Source of the DNA: an uncultured Agathobacter sp.
GTDB taxonomy: Bacteria > Bacillota > Clostridia > Lachnospirales > Lachnospiraceae
Length of the DNA: 64,000 nt
Direction of reading: 5' to 3'
Assembly: GCA_944381555.1 (NCBI GenBank)
Contig: CALWLL010000022.1
Coordinates: 1-64,000, forward strand
Shown here: piece by piece, positions 19,282 through 26,751 of the stretch
Position numbering within the stretch: the first letter of the stretch is position 1
Layout: each line of letters starts with the position of its first letter
The notes under the pieces: generated by a model
Told to the model about the DNA's origin: nothing
The model's database searches: none
The model's input: the letters and a program-made list of their open reading frames with translations, nothing else
Program-made: the position numbers and the translations under genes

Positions 19282-19341
19282 TTGGACATTTGCACACTTG
19301 ACAACGAAGTTCTACATTTATCACAGATTATAAAAGAATAG
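19282..19341 (+). CDS. Possible 19-codon Spo0E-like remnant or leader peptide
   Basis: A TTG codon preceded by AAAGGAGGTATAAAT, a near-perfect ribosome site, opens a 19-codon frame (LDICTLDNEVLHLSQIIKE). The EVLHLSQ core resembles the start of the SQxLD motif of Spo0E-like phosphatases, but the frame stops before a full helix pair could form. It ends inside the hairpin at 19335-19383. It could be a decayed gene, a leader peptide, or chance. Confidence 0.25.
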   Translation: MDICTLDNEVLHLSQIIKE

Positions 19342-19705
19342 ACGCTATCTAAAATCTCAATCGTTTCAGATAGCGCCTATTCTGTAGTTATTTCAATTTC
19401 CAACGGCTTGTACCTCACAATTCGTTAGTTTCGTATTCCATATCCTTCTCTTTTCGTTTACCTAAATGACTTTTTAGGAATGACTCCGTATTTTAAAAAT
19501 TTTCTTCCAATTGTATTCTTCTAATCTTCCGAAGCTCTATCCAATTTTTCTTTACATTTATATTGCCACTGGTTTCCTGATTCGGTATGGGGTGCTAGGG
19601 TTGCTTCTTACCAAACTTAAGTTTTTGTTGGACCGTACCTCTCTTTCTTAGATTTCATTTAACGGCTTTCTCGTCACCGTTATCTGATTTGTATTCCCTT
19701 TTGTT
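19331..19705 (-). ncRNA. Candidate structured non-coding RNA of about 375 nt
   Basis: No open frame of note exists here, yet the minus strand has a near-consensus promoter at 19712-19740 and ends in a strong terminator at 19331-19383. Internal helices can be drawn: AACGG/CCGTT near the 5' end, GGTACGG with CCATACC enclosing a 40-nt domain, and CCTAAA/TTTAGG. The RNA does not show the marks of tmRNA (no tag frame or CCA-ended tRNA-like part), RNase P RNA, SRP RNA or a T-box. It starts 90 bp beyond the AraC-type regulator gene and is independent of it. Confidence 0.5.
19335..19383 (-). terminator. Terminator of the candidate ncRNA
   Basis: AGAATAG-CGCTATCT pairs with AGATAGCG-CTATTCT (one internal mismatch) around a 17-base loop; on the minus strand TTTTATAAT follows. 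Confidence 0.7.
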
Positions 19706-19711
19706 AAGTCT

Positions 19712-19740
19712 AATATAACATGACATTTGTAATATGTCAA
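19712..19740 (-). promoter_or_regulatory. Promoter of the candidate ncRNA
   Basis: On the minus strand TTGACA (19735-19740), 17 bp, TATATT (19712-19717). The -35 is perfect and the -10 matches at 5 of 6. Confidence 0.8.
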
Positions 19741-19797
19741 CCATTATTTTCAAAAAATTTTAAATTTTTCTTTAATTATTTGTTATCTTTGTGTATA

Positions 19798-21408
19798 TTA
19801 TATATTATTTTCTGACAATTCATTCTCTTTTTGCATCTTCTTACGGAATTCTAACGGATTCATTCCTGTTACTTTGCGGAAAATCCGTCGAAAATGTTTA
19901 TCGTCACAATATCCCACAGCCTCTACAATCTCTGCCACAGGCATATCTGTAATTCCTAGAAGTCTTTGTGCTTCTCTTACCCGGATATCTGTCAGAACGT
20001 CGATATACTTTTCCCCCGTCTGCTCTTTGAATTTCCGGCTGAAATAACTGGTGCTGAGCCCGCATTTTTCAGCCATATACTCCAAATTGATCGGCTCTGC
20101 ATAATGAACCTTCATATAGGCGATTGCCTGCGTTGCCACATCCTGTTCTTCCTGTAAATCCTGCTGCATCATGTGACAGATTTCCAGCAGCAGTATCTCC
20201 AATTCTCTGTTTCGCAGGATTCCATCAAAAATGTGCTGCAATTTAAAGAATTTCCATTCCGGAAATATCACAATATGTCCAGCATTTCTTTCTGCCTGTA
20301 TTTGAGCGCTTGCACGGTATACCTTCCAGCAAAACTCAGCAAATGCTGGCGGATATTCCAGAAACTTCGGTTCGATATTCTGATGAAATTCCAAAAACCA
20401 GCTATTAACATGCCGTACGTCGCCCAGAATAACATACCGCAGCAGCTCTTTCAACTTACGTTCCGGCACATATTCCTCTAATGATTTCGGTTCTGGAAGT
20501 TCATCGGCAAAAAGAGTATACTTTCCTAATGTCATACGGTATTCCTGTGAGAAAGCCGCCTGATACAGGGACTCTGACACCTCTGAAATTCGCTGTACCA
20601 TTTTCCCCACACCTATAGTTACAATAAACTCTCCATAGTACTCCTGAAGATTCATAGTCTTTTCCCACAGGCGCAGGTACTCCGCTTTCCTCTCTTTTGC
20701 AGAAACGTCTTTTCCATAATATACGATACCGATTAAACCATACGGTTCTTTATATCCCAGAATGATTTCTTCTGCCAGCCGAAGCGTATGGATAGCAAGC
20801 AAAGTAACCTCCTTCAAAAAGTGGGAGGTTTTGCTGCATAACTCATACTGGTTCACGCTGATGACAAATGCCTGATAATTGCTTTCTCCAAGCTTTGTTC
20901 TATAGCGCTTATTGATTTCCGGCAGCAGGAAATCTACTTCCTCCGGTTTTTCCAATATATTAAAAAGAAGACGTTCCATGATCCTATGCTGTTTATCAAA
21001 TTCATATTCCTCTAACTGCGCACGGTCCCGAAGCGCCTGTGTCACTTCTGCGATACGCAAAAGACATCTCTTCATCTGCTCTTCCATTTCATTCCGCGAT
21101 GCAGGCTCCATAAGCACCGCAGTAATTCCATTCTGACATGCCCCGTACAACAGTGCAAAATCCTGTCTGGAAATCAGCAGCAAAAATGCTGCATTCATTT
21201 TTCTCGCACGAACGCTCCGGATATACTTCCACAACTCTGTACTGTTGCGTGGATTCCGGAAAATGAAGAGTGCCGGAGCATCAGGCTTTAGATTGCTTTT
21301 ATCTGTCATATTGATTTCCTGCCCAAAAAGAGCATATTCTTTTAAACAGCGGATTTCTTTCAGCTCATCTATTGAAAAGTCCTGTAAATAAACATTTAAA
21401 CGTTCCAT
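19798..21408 (-). CDS. AraC-type transcriptional regulator (YesN-like architecture)
   Basis: A 536-residue regulator. The C-terminal 100 residues form an AraC/XylS double helix-turn-helix: INLEYMAEKCGLSTSYFSRK and then MPVAEIVEAVGYCDDKHFRR with the closing GMNPLEFRK. The N-terminal 130 residues have a receiver-like rhythm (ALFIFRNPRN, AAFLLLISRQ, GITAVLMEPA) but lack an obvious phosphoacceptor Asp pocket, so this is a degenerate receiver at best. The middle resembles the long helical linker of YesN-type response regulators. It probably controls carbohydrate or stress genes; the target is not visible. Confidence 0.8.
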   Translation of the reverse strand: MERLNVYLQDFSIDELKEIRCLKEYALFGQEINMTDKSNLKPDAPALFIFRNPRNSTELWKYIRSVRARKMNAAFLLLISRQDFALLYGACQNGITAVLMEPASRNEMEEQMKRCLLRIAEVTQALRDRAQLEEYEFDKQHRIMERLLFNILEKPEEVDFLLPEINKRYRTKLGESNYQAFVISVNQYELCSKTSHFLKEVTLLAIHTLRLAEEIILGYKEPYGLIGIVYYGKDVSAKERKAEYLRLWEKTMNLQEYYGEFIVTIGVGKMVQRISEVSESLYQAAFSQEYRMTLGKYTLFADELPEPKSLEEYVPERKLKELLRYVILGDVRHVNSWFLEFHQNIEPKFLEYPPAFAEFCWKVYRASAQIQAERNAGHIVIFPEWKFFKLQHIFDGILRNRELEILLLEICHMMQQDLQEEQDVATQAIAYMKVHYAEPINLEYMAEKCGLSTSYFSRKFKEQTGEKYIDVLTDIRVREAQRLLGITDMPVAEIVEAVGYCDDKHFRRIFRKVTGMNPLEFRKKMQKENELSENNI

Positions 21409-21465
21409 CTTCTCTCACCTTTTCCTCAAAAAACGTGGTCTTTTTTGTTTTGCAAATATTGCCAG

Positions 21466-21505
21466 TTGATTCTTTAAAAATACCATGTTATTATCCATTT
21501 GTAAA
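21466..21505. promoter_or_regulatory. Overlapping divergent promoters
   Basis: Plus strand: TTGATT (21466-21471), 17 bp, TATTAT (21489-21494). Minus strand, for the AraC-type gene: TTTACA (21500-21505), 17 bp, extended-10 TGGTATTTT (TATTTT at 21477-21482). The two polymerase sites occupy the same DNA and would exclude each other. Confidence 0.5.
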
Positions 21506-21619
21506 TAAGTGAAGAACACTTTTTTATATAACCCTTTCCTTTATTCCCCTTATATAAATAGAGCTTCCTTTGGAAGCGCACCCCCACGCCGAGTGCAACG
21601 CACGAGGCGTTTTTTTGTA
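21501..21619 (+). ncRNA. Candidate small RNA of about 115 nt
   Basis: Delimited by the plus-strand promoter at 21466-21494 and a terminator whose stem ACGCC-GTGC/GCAC-GGCGT (21589-21612) ends in seven T. An internal hairpin GCTTCC-TTT-GGAAGC is present, and TTATATAA occurs twice. No gene on the plus strand precedes this terminator, so it must serve a transcript starting here. There is no coding frame. The remaining bases to 21714 hold repeat copy 2 and the hisK terminator. Confidence 0.4.
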
Positions 21620-21637
21620 CAATTTGTGCGTTTGACG

Positions 21638-21686
21638 CACACGCTAATGTATCAGGCGCTTTCCTATTATATGAGAAAAAGAGGCA
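21638..21686. repeat. Second, diverged copy of the extragenic repeat at 10902-10945
   Basis: CACACGCTAATGTATCA, then TTCCTATTATATGA and an A-rich run before AGAGGCA. The same order occurs at 10902-10945. A GTGCGT-TTG-ACGCAC hairpin precedes it. Confidence 0.45.
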
Positions 21687-21712
21687 CCGCATCAAAACGA
21701 CCGCCTCTTTTT
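21676..21712 (-). terminator. Terminator of the helicase-PHP operon
   Basis: AAAAAGAGGC pairs with GCCTCTTTTT around a 17-base loop, immediately after the stop of the PHP gene at 21715. Confidence 0.85.
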
Positions 21713-21714
21713 CA

Positions 21715-22494
21715 TTATCTGTGAATCATTCCCATGCCATCAATGAGATGCAGATTGTATTTTTCCACCAGCGCTATCCCCTTTCGGTAATAGTCCATCT
21801 TGCCAATCTGGTCAGGACTGTGCGCGTCAATTCCAATGATTACTTCGTTTCCGGCTTCTCCGGCAATCTCCCAGAACAATTCTCTCGGATAATGCCTTCC
21901 TTCTAAAATACCTAACAAATTGATTTCAAGGGGAATCGCCATATCCTTTAATGCCACGCATAATCGTGTTATCTCTCGTCTGTACACAGTCTCTTCTCCT
22001 TCATAACGAACTAAATCAGGATGTGCCAGATAAAGAAAACTTCCTGTCTTCATTCCCTCTATCACACGGTCTACATAAGCAATCAGAAATTCCTCCGTTC
22101 TGTTTGGCATACCGGCATACACCCTCTCCTGCTCGCTGCCGAGAAAATGCTGCCCCATAATCATATAGTCGATTCCAAGTTCTTCAAACAGCGCCATCTG
22201 CTTTTCATAATACCAAGGTATATATTCCGCCTCAAAACCAACACATATCTGAATCTGATCTTCGTATTTCTTCTGTAATGCGCGAATATCCCTTACATAA
22301 TCTGCCGCCTCTTCCATTCCCATACGGATTCCCGATACAAAACCATCCTCCGGCGGACACGGAACATGATCCGCAAAGCCTAACACCTTAATTCCTGCCC
22401 TGACTGCCGCTTTTACATATTCCTCCTCTGTGCCGCTGGCATGTTTACAGCGGGGAGTATGGGTATGATAATTTGCCACTAAATATTTTTGCAT
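21715..22494 (-). CDS. PHP-family histidinol-phosphatase-like phosphoesterase
   Basis: A 259-residue PHP-domain protein. Metal ligands appear in family order: NYHTHTPRCKHASG at the N-terminus, GFADHVPCP, the Glu of GFEAEYIPWY, MGQHFLG, LAHPDLVRY and GIDAHSPDQIG. This matches HisK-type histidinol phosphatases, which remove phosphate from L-histidinol phosphate, but PHP enzymes vary in substrate and no his gene is nearby. It starts 10 bp after the SF2 helicase gene on the same strand, so the two are co-transcribed, which leaves room for a nucleic-acid-related or signalling role. Confidence 0.8.
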   Translation of the reverse strand: MQKYLVANYHTHTPRCKHASGTEEEYVKAAVRAGIKVLGFADHVPCPPEDGFVSGIRMGMEEAADYVRDIRALQKKYEDQIQICVGFEAEYIPWYYEKQMALFEELGIDYMIMGQHFLGSEQERVYAGMPNRTEEFLIAYVDRVIEGMKTGSFLYLAHPDLVRYEGEETVYRREITRLCVALKDMAIPLEINLLGILEGRHYPRELFWEIAGEAGNEVIIGIDAHSPDQIGKMDYYRKGIALVEKYNLHLIDGMGMIHR

Positions 22495-22504
22495 GATAGC
22501 ACTC

Positions 22505-25195
22505 CTAAAAGTTCTTGACCTTCTTATAAGATTTCGTTCTGGCTTTTCTGTTTGCCAGCGCTTTCATTCGTCCCTCTAAGAGCAGTTGTCTGCCCTCTTC
22601 ATTTCTAGTATAAACCAAATCATATTTTCCTATATATGGTTTTATGCATTCATAAAATCCCAAAGCATCCTCTTTTCGTTTTGCAAAGCAGTCCGGCACA
22701 GCATAGAAAGCGTCCTCGCCTCTTAGTTTTCCCGGTTTTACCAGAATATAACGCTGATTGTCAATAACACCAAATAATTCATTTACACACTTTGTAAAAA
22801 GCGCCTTATCACGTCCCGTTCCGCCGGACATATATACCGCTTGCATTCCTAATCCATTACTTTCCACTTCTACCTTGCTTCTTGTATCCTCCAGAAGTCC
22901 CTGTACCAAAAGAGCCTTTCGGATACCATTCCCAAATGCCCGCAGACGTTTTTCTGCATTCATAAGCATTAACACTTTAGGAAGTCTTGTCAGACCATAA
23001 ATAATATCTGCTAGAATAGCAAGTGTACATAGAATTTCCCATCCTGTGCCTGCAACTACAATACGGGCGGCAACCAGAACCAGTAAACCAATGCCTGCGG
23101 CAATCAGACCATTTAAGTTCTCCCTGAAAACAGTGGCAGGGATTGTTTCCTGCGCCACCTCTGTTTCTTCCACAATGTCCATCTTCTTATATACAGAAAG
23201 CGAATGATTCCAGCGTTCCTTTAACTCGGCGCGTTTTCCTGACAGCTCCAGCATCTGCTGATTCATTTCTGCCACATGCGCCTCATTAAATGGAGGCGTA
23301 ATAATAGAAAGACGTCCAATTCCGCTTTCAATAATGTCTTCCGTATAATGTAATCCAAGAAAATGCTCCATCCTGCGCTGAAGCAAAGCATAATCCTCGC
23401 TGATGCTGGTATAGGATTTATCCTTCAAAGCCTTTTCCTCCGGAAGACACACCAGATGCCAGATGTTGCTTGTTTTGTCAGGATTCGGCTTAAATACACG
23501 AATCGCACGTCCCCGCATTTGGTTGCTTAACATAAACGAGCCTACAAAACTCGCCAGAATCAAAGAGTTGATACATGGAGAATCCCATCCCTCGCCCAGC
23601 AGAGACTTCGTTCCGATTAACACCTGCATATATCCCTGTGTAAACACCTCTGTTACTGCACCTGTAAGAAAATGAGCGTCACCGACAGCATTTACCTTCA
23701 AATAATCTGTCTCGGGCAGAGTTCCAACAGAGGAAAATGTCACCTTGCCGCTATCTCCAACTGCGGCGCAGAGAGCCTCTTTTGCTTCGGCAGGAATCAC
23801 AACAATTGTACCGCACAGCACACCAAGACGAATATCTGTAGATGTTCCGGCACTTCTGCGAAGCTGTTCAAAAAACGGTAATACACCCAACGCACTTACG
23901 TCATCTTCTGTTCCAACTGCCTTTTCATATTCTTTACGGATATAGTCGGTAAGAATTAACAGGCGCAAATCTTTTCCGGTTGCACTGTATTCATGAGATA
24001 CGATTTCTCTTATACTTTCACATTTGCCTCTGGATGTGGTAAGCATCTTCTCCACAGAAGGATTCGATACCAGAGTAACCTTCTTCTTCTCTATCAGACC
24101 ATCCGCTTTTAATTCCGAAATCAGTTCCTTCACATAGCTCTCATCACAGGAATATCCCACTGTATCCTCGTATAATAATCCCTGCAGCAATTCCTCCATC
24201 CACTCCGGCGACATCTTGGGAAGGCGTTTTGCACCCAGAAGACGCCTTAAGCGGTCAGGAAAACCGATGCCCTTTTCCTGAAGGAAAATCAAAATAGAAG
24301 CCAGATAATTTGGGTTATCGAGCAATTCGTCATCTGAAATCAGTCCGCACAGACCTTTGTGGCTCTGTATCACGCCTGCAAATGTCTGGTCTGTCATAAG
24401 GCGATGGTACATCGCCATACTGCGCTCGTTGAATTTATGCACTTCCGCCTTTTCTTCCTCTGTCGGATAGTTAAAGTAGACAAAATCCTGATGCGGGCAG
24501 AGACTTCCCTCCTTTACCAACTCTGGAATTGCAATCTCTTCGTCAATTTCTCCGCACATATTCATGTACCGGTTCCACATAGCCGGCGTAGAATCATATG
24601 GCGGTGTTGCCGTAAGAGCGATAACCTTTAATCCTCCCATCTCCTTTTTTAATTCCTCAAGCGCCTTCCACCATTCACTGCGAAGATGATGGCATTCATC
24701 TAAACACAGTAATCCGACATGGTTCTCACGCAGGGTCTGTATGATGTCAAAATCCGAATAATCTACTTCTTCCACATTTTCTGCCGGTACTGCGACTGCA
24801 TCATCCGAATCCCCGTCATCCTCCTGCCCGGATTCATCCATTTTCCCCTTATAGCGGTTCATCGCACTGTGAAGCGCCTGATAGGTACACACCGTAATTG
24901 CGCGCGGCTCCTTTAAGTCCTGCGATATGTAATCCTCCGGGCGTATTCCTTCGCATAGAAAGCCGTCCACAATCCTCTGCACCCACTGCTCACGAATGGT
25001 AATAGAAGGCGCTAAGACCAGCGCCGCCTCCCCCATTCTTGCAATCAGCTCAATTCCCAATGTGGTTTTCCCTGAGCCCGGCGCTGCTACAATATGCACC
25101 TTCCCATCCATTACATACCTTTTGGTATTTTCCAATACACGAGCCTGATATTTACGCCATGTATATTTGAATTTCAGAATATTACTATAGTTCAT
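22505..25195 (-). CDS. Membrane-associated SF2 (DEAD/DEAH-type) helicase with C-terminal domain
   Basis: An 896-residue protein from the ATG at 25195, where AAGGAG lies 11 bases upstream; 25219 has no ribosome site. The helicase core holds Walker A AAPGSGKTTL near residue 40, CLDECHHLRS (DECH), ALTATPP (motif III), LIGTKSLLGEGWDSP and QMRGRAIRV (motif VI). Unusually, two hydrophobic segments follow at about residues 695-740 (AAGIGLLVLVAARIVV and ILCTLAILADIIYGLT), then a 160-residue basic-ended domain of unknown type (ending RTKSYKKVKNF). So both the motor and the tail would face the cytoplasm at the membrane. It is the first gene of an operon with the PHP phosphatase. The role is unknown; DNA uptake, repair or defence are all open. 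Confidence 0.8.
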   Translation of the reverse strand: MNYSNILKFKYTWRKYQARVLENTKRYVMDGKVHIVAAPGSGKTTLGIELIARMGEAALVLAPSITIREQWVQRIVDGFLCEGIRPEDYISQDLKEPRAITVCTYQALHSAMNRYKGKMDESGQEDDGDSDDAVAVPAENVEEVDYSDFDIIQTLRENHVGLLCLDECHHLRSEWWKALEELKKEMGGLKVIALTATPPYDSTPAMWNRYMNMCGEIDEEIAIPELVKEGSLCPHQDFVYFNYPTEEEKAEVHKFNERSMAMYHRLMTDQTFAGVIQSHKGLCGLISDDELLDNPNYLASILIFLQEKGIGFPDRLRRLLGAKRLPKMSPEWMEELLQGLLYEDTVGYSCDESYVKELISELKADGLIEKKKVTLVSNPSVEKMLTTSRGKCESIREIVSHEYSATGKDLRLLILTDYIRKEYEKAVGTEDDVSALGVLPFFEQLRRSAGTSTDIRLGVLCGTIVVIPAEAKEALCAAVGDSGKVTFSSVGTLPETDYLKVNAVGDAHFLTGAVTEVFTQGYMQVLIGTKSLLGEGWDSPCINSLILASFVGSFMLSNQMRGRAIRVFKPNPDKTSNIWHLVCLPEEKALKDKSYTSISEDYALLQRRMEHFLGLHYTEDIIESGIGRLSIITPPFNEAHVAEMNQQMLELSGKRAELKERWNHSLSVYKKMDIVEETEVAQETIPATVFRENLNGLIAAGIGLLVLVAARIVVAGTGWEILCTLAILADIIYGLTRLPKVLMLMNAEKRLRAFGNGIRKALLVQGLLEDTRSKVEVESNGLGMQAVYMSGGTGRDKALFTKCVNELFGVIDNQRYILVKPGKLRGEDAFYAVPDCFAKRKEDALGFYECIKPYIGKYDLVYTRNEEGRQLLLEGRMKALANRKARTKSYKKVKNF

Positions 25196-25308
25196 GCCCT
25201 TTCCCTCTCCTTTTTTCATAACTATAGGAATACTGCATAGCGTTTCCTAAAAATTGAGTATATCACATCCTTTGCCAAAACTGTACTTTTAATTAAAGTA
25301 ATTTGTGA

Positions 25309-25314
25309 TATAAT
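25309..25314 (+). promoter_or_regulatory. Extended -10 of the trkA-trkH operon
   Basis: TGATATAAT (TATAAT at 25309-25314), an extended -10; the -35 at 17 bp is poor. It lies 38 bp before trkA. Confidence 0.6.
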
Positions 25315-25351
25315 CTACATATCTTTATTTAGAGTAAGCGGAGGACATCAT

Positions 25352-26740
25352 ATGTTCAAAATAAAACCGCCTGCAAAGCAGGGGCTTCGCATCCTGATTG
25401 TAGGCTGTGGAAAAGTAGGAAATACTTTGGTTGCCCAATTAACCAAAGAAGGGCATGACATTACAATAATTGACAAAAACCCACAAAAAATTCAGGATAT
25501 ATCCAATCTCTATGATGTAATGGGCGTATGCGGAAACGGCGCATCCTTTAGCGTACAGCAGGAAGCAGGCATTGAAGAAACCGACCTGATTATTGCGGTA
25601 ACGGAATCCGATGAGTTAAACCTTTTATGCTGTACGGTTGCCAAAAAAGTAACCAACTGTGCTGCGATTGCCAGGGTTCGTACCCCTGACTATAACAAAG
25701 ACATCAACTTTATCCGTGAACAGTTAGGACTGGCACTTATTATCAACCCGGAATTAGAAGCCGCCAAGGAGATTGCACGCATTCTCTATCTGCCGGGCGC
25801 CTTAGAGGTAAACTCCTTTACCCACTCTCATGCAGAAATTGTTAAGTTTAAGATTCCCCAAGGCAACATCCTTGACCAGATGAAAATCTGGAATATCGGC
25901 AAACACATCAAGCATAATATCTTAATCTGCGCCGTTGAGCGCGGCGGAGAAGTATATATCCCATCGGGTAATTTCCAGCTTGCAAGCGGCGATATCGTAT
26001 CCTTCGTAGGCACGCAGAAGGCCTGCGAAAAATTCTTCTGCAATATAGGTTTTGATACGCACCGCGTCAATAACACTATGATTATCGGCGGCAGCAAAGC
26101 GGGCTATTATCTGGCCGAACAACTGATTCAGGCCGGTATCCGTGTAAAAATCATTGAAAACGATATGAAGCTCTGTGAAATCTTAAGCAAACTGCTTCCC
26201 GAAGCAACTATCATTAACGGTGACGGGACAGATGAGGACCTGCTTCTTGAAGAAGGTATTAAGGACGCAGAATCCTTTGTTCCTTTAACCGGTATTGACG
26301 AGGAAAATATTATTCTCACGCTCTATGCAAAACAAATATCCAATGCGAAAGTTGTTACCAAGATCAACCGCATTACTTTTGACTCCGTAATTGATAAGCT
26401 AGACTTAGGCAGCGTGATTTACCCGAAATTTATTACATCAGAAGCTATTATTGCCTATGTTCGTGCAAAGCAGGCATCTCAAAACAGCAATGTGGAAACT
26501 TTATATCATATGTTTGATTCACGCGTAGAGGCAATTGAGTTCTTAATCGACCGTGAATCTGCTGCCACAGGAACTACACTTATGGAGCTGCCATTAAAAG
26601 ACAATCTGTTGATATGCTTTATCCGCCGCAGGGGACGCACCTTTATTCCTACCGGTCAGGACTGCCTTCAGGTTGGCGACCGCGTTATGATTGTTACCAA
26701 ACACACCGGCTTTAATGAGCTTACTGATATATTGGCATAG
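25352..26740 (+). CDS. trkA: Trk potassium uptake system regulator TrkA
   Basis: A 462-residue cytoplasmic protein with two tandem RCK units. The first NAD-binding motif is LIVGCGKVGNTLVAQL near residue 15 with ITIIDKNP; the second is NTMIIGGSKAGYYLAEQL near residue 240 with VKIIENDM. Each is followed by a TrkA_C domain (for example SGDIVSFVGTQ and VGDRVMIVTKH). It gates the TrkH channel according to nucleotide binding. trkH starts 11 bp downstream with its own AGGAGG-like site, so this is a complete two-gene uptake operon. Confidence 0.95.
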   Translation: MFKIKPPAKQGLRILIVGCGKVGNTLVAQLTKEGHDITIIDKNPQKIQDISNLYDVMGVCGNGASFSVQQEAGIEETDLIIAVTESDELNLLCCTVAKKVTNCAAIARVRTPDYNKDINFIREQLGLALIINPELEAAKEIARILYLPGALEVNSFTHSHAEIVKFKIPQGNILDQMKIWNIGKHIKHNILICAVERGGEVYIPSGNFQLASGDIVSFVGTQKACEKFFCNIGFDTHRVNNTMIIGGSKAGYYLAEQLIQAGIRVKIIENDMKLCEILSKLLPEATIINGDGTDEDLLLEEGIKDAESFVPLTGIDEENIILTLYAKQISNAKVVTKINRITFDSVIDKLDLGSVIYPKFITSEAIIAYVRAKQASQNSNVETLYHMFDSRVEAIEFLIDRESAATGTTLMELPLKDNLLICFIRRRGRTFIPTGQDCLQVGDRVMIVTKHTGFNELTDILA

Positions 26741-26751
26741 GAGGATATTTC

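Noticed and set aside
19132..19341. 69-codon plus-strand frame including the Spo0E-like fragment
   Set aside because: The upstream part is antisense to the Cys-rich gene and has no ribosome site; the only good site is before the TTG at 19282.
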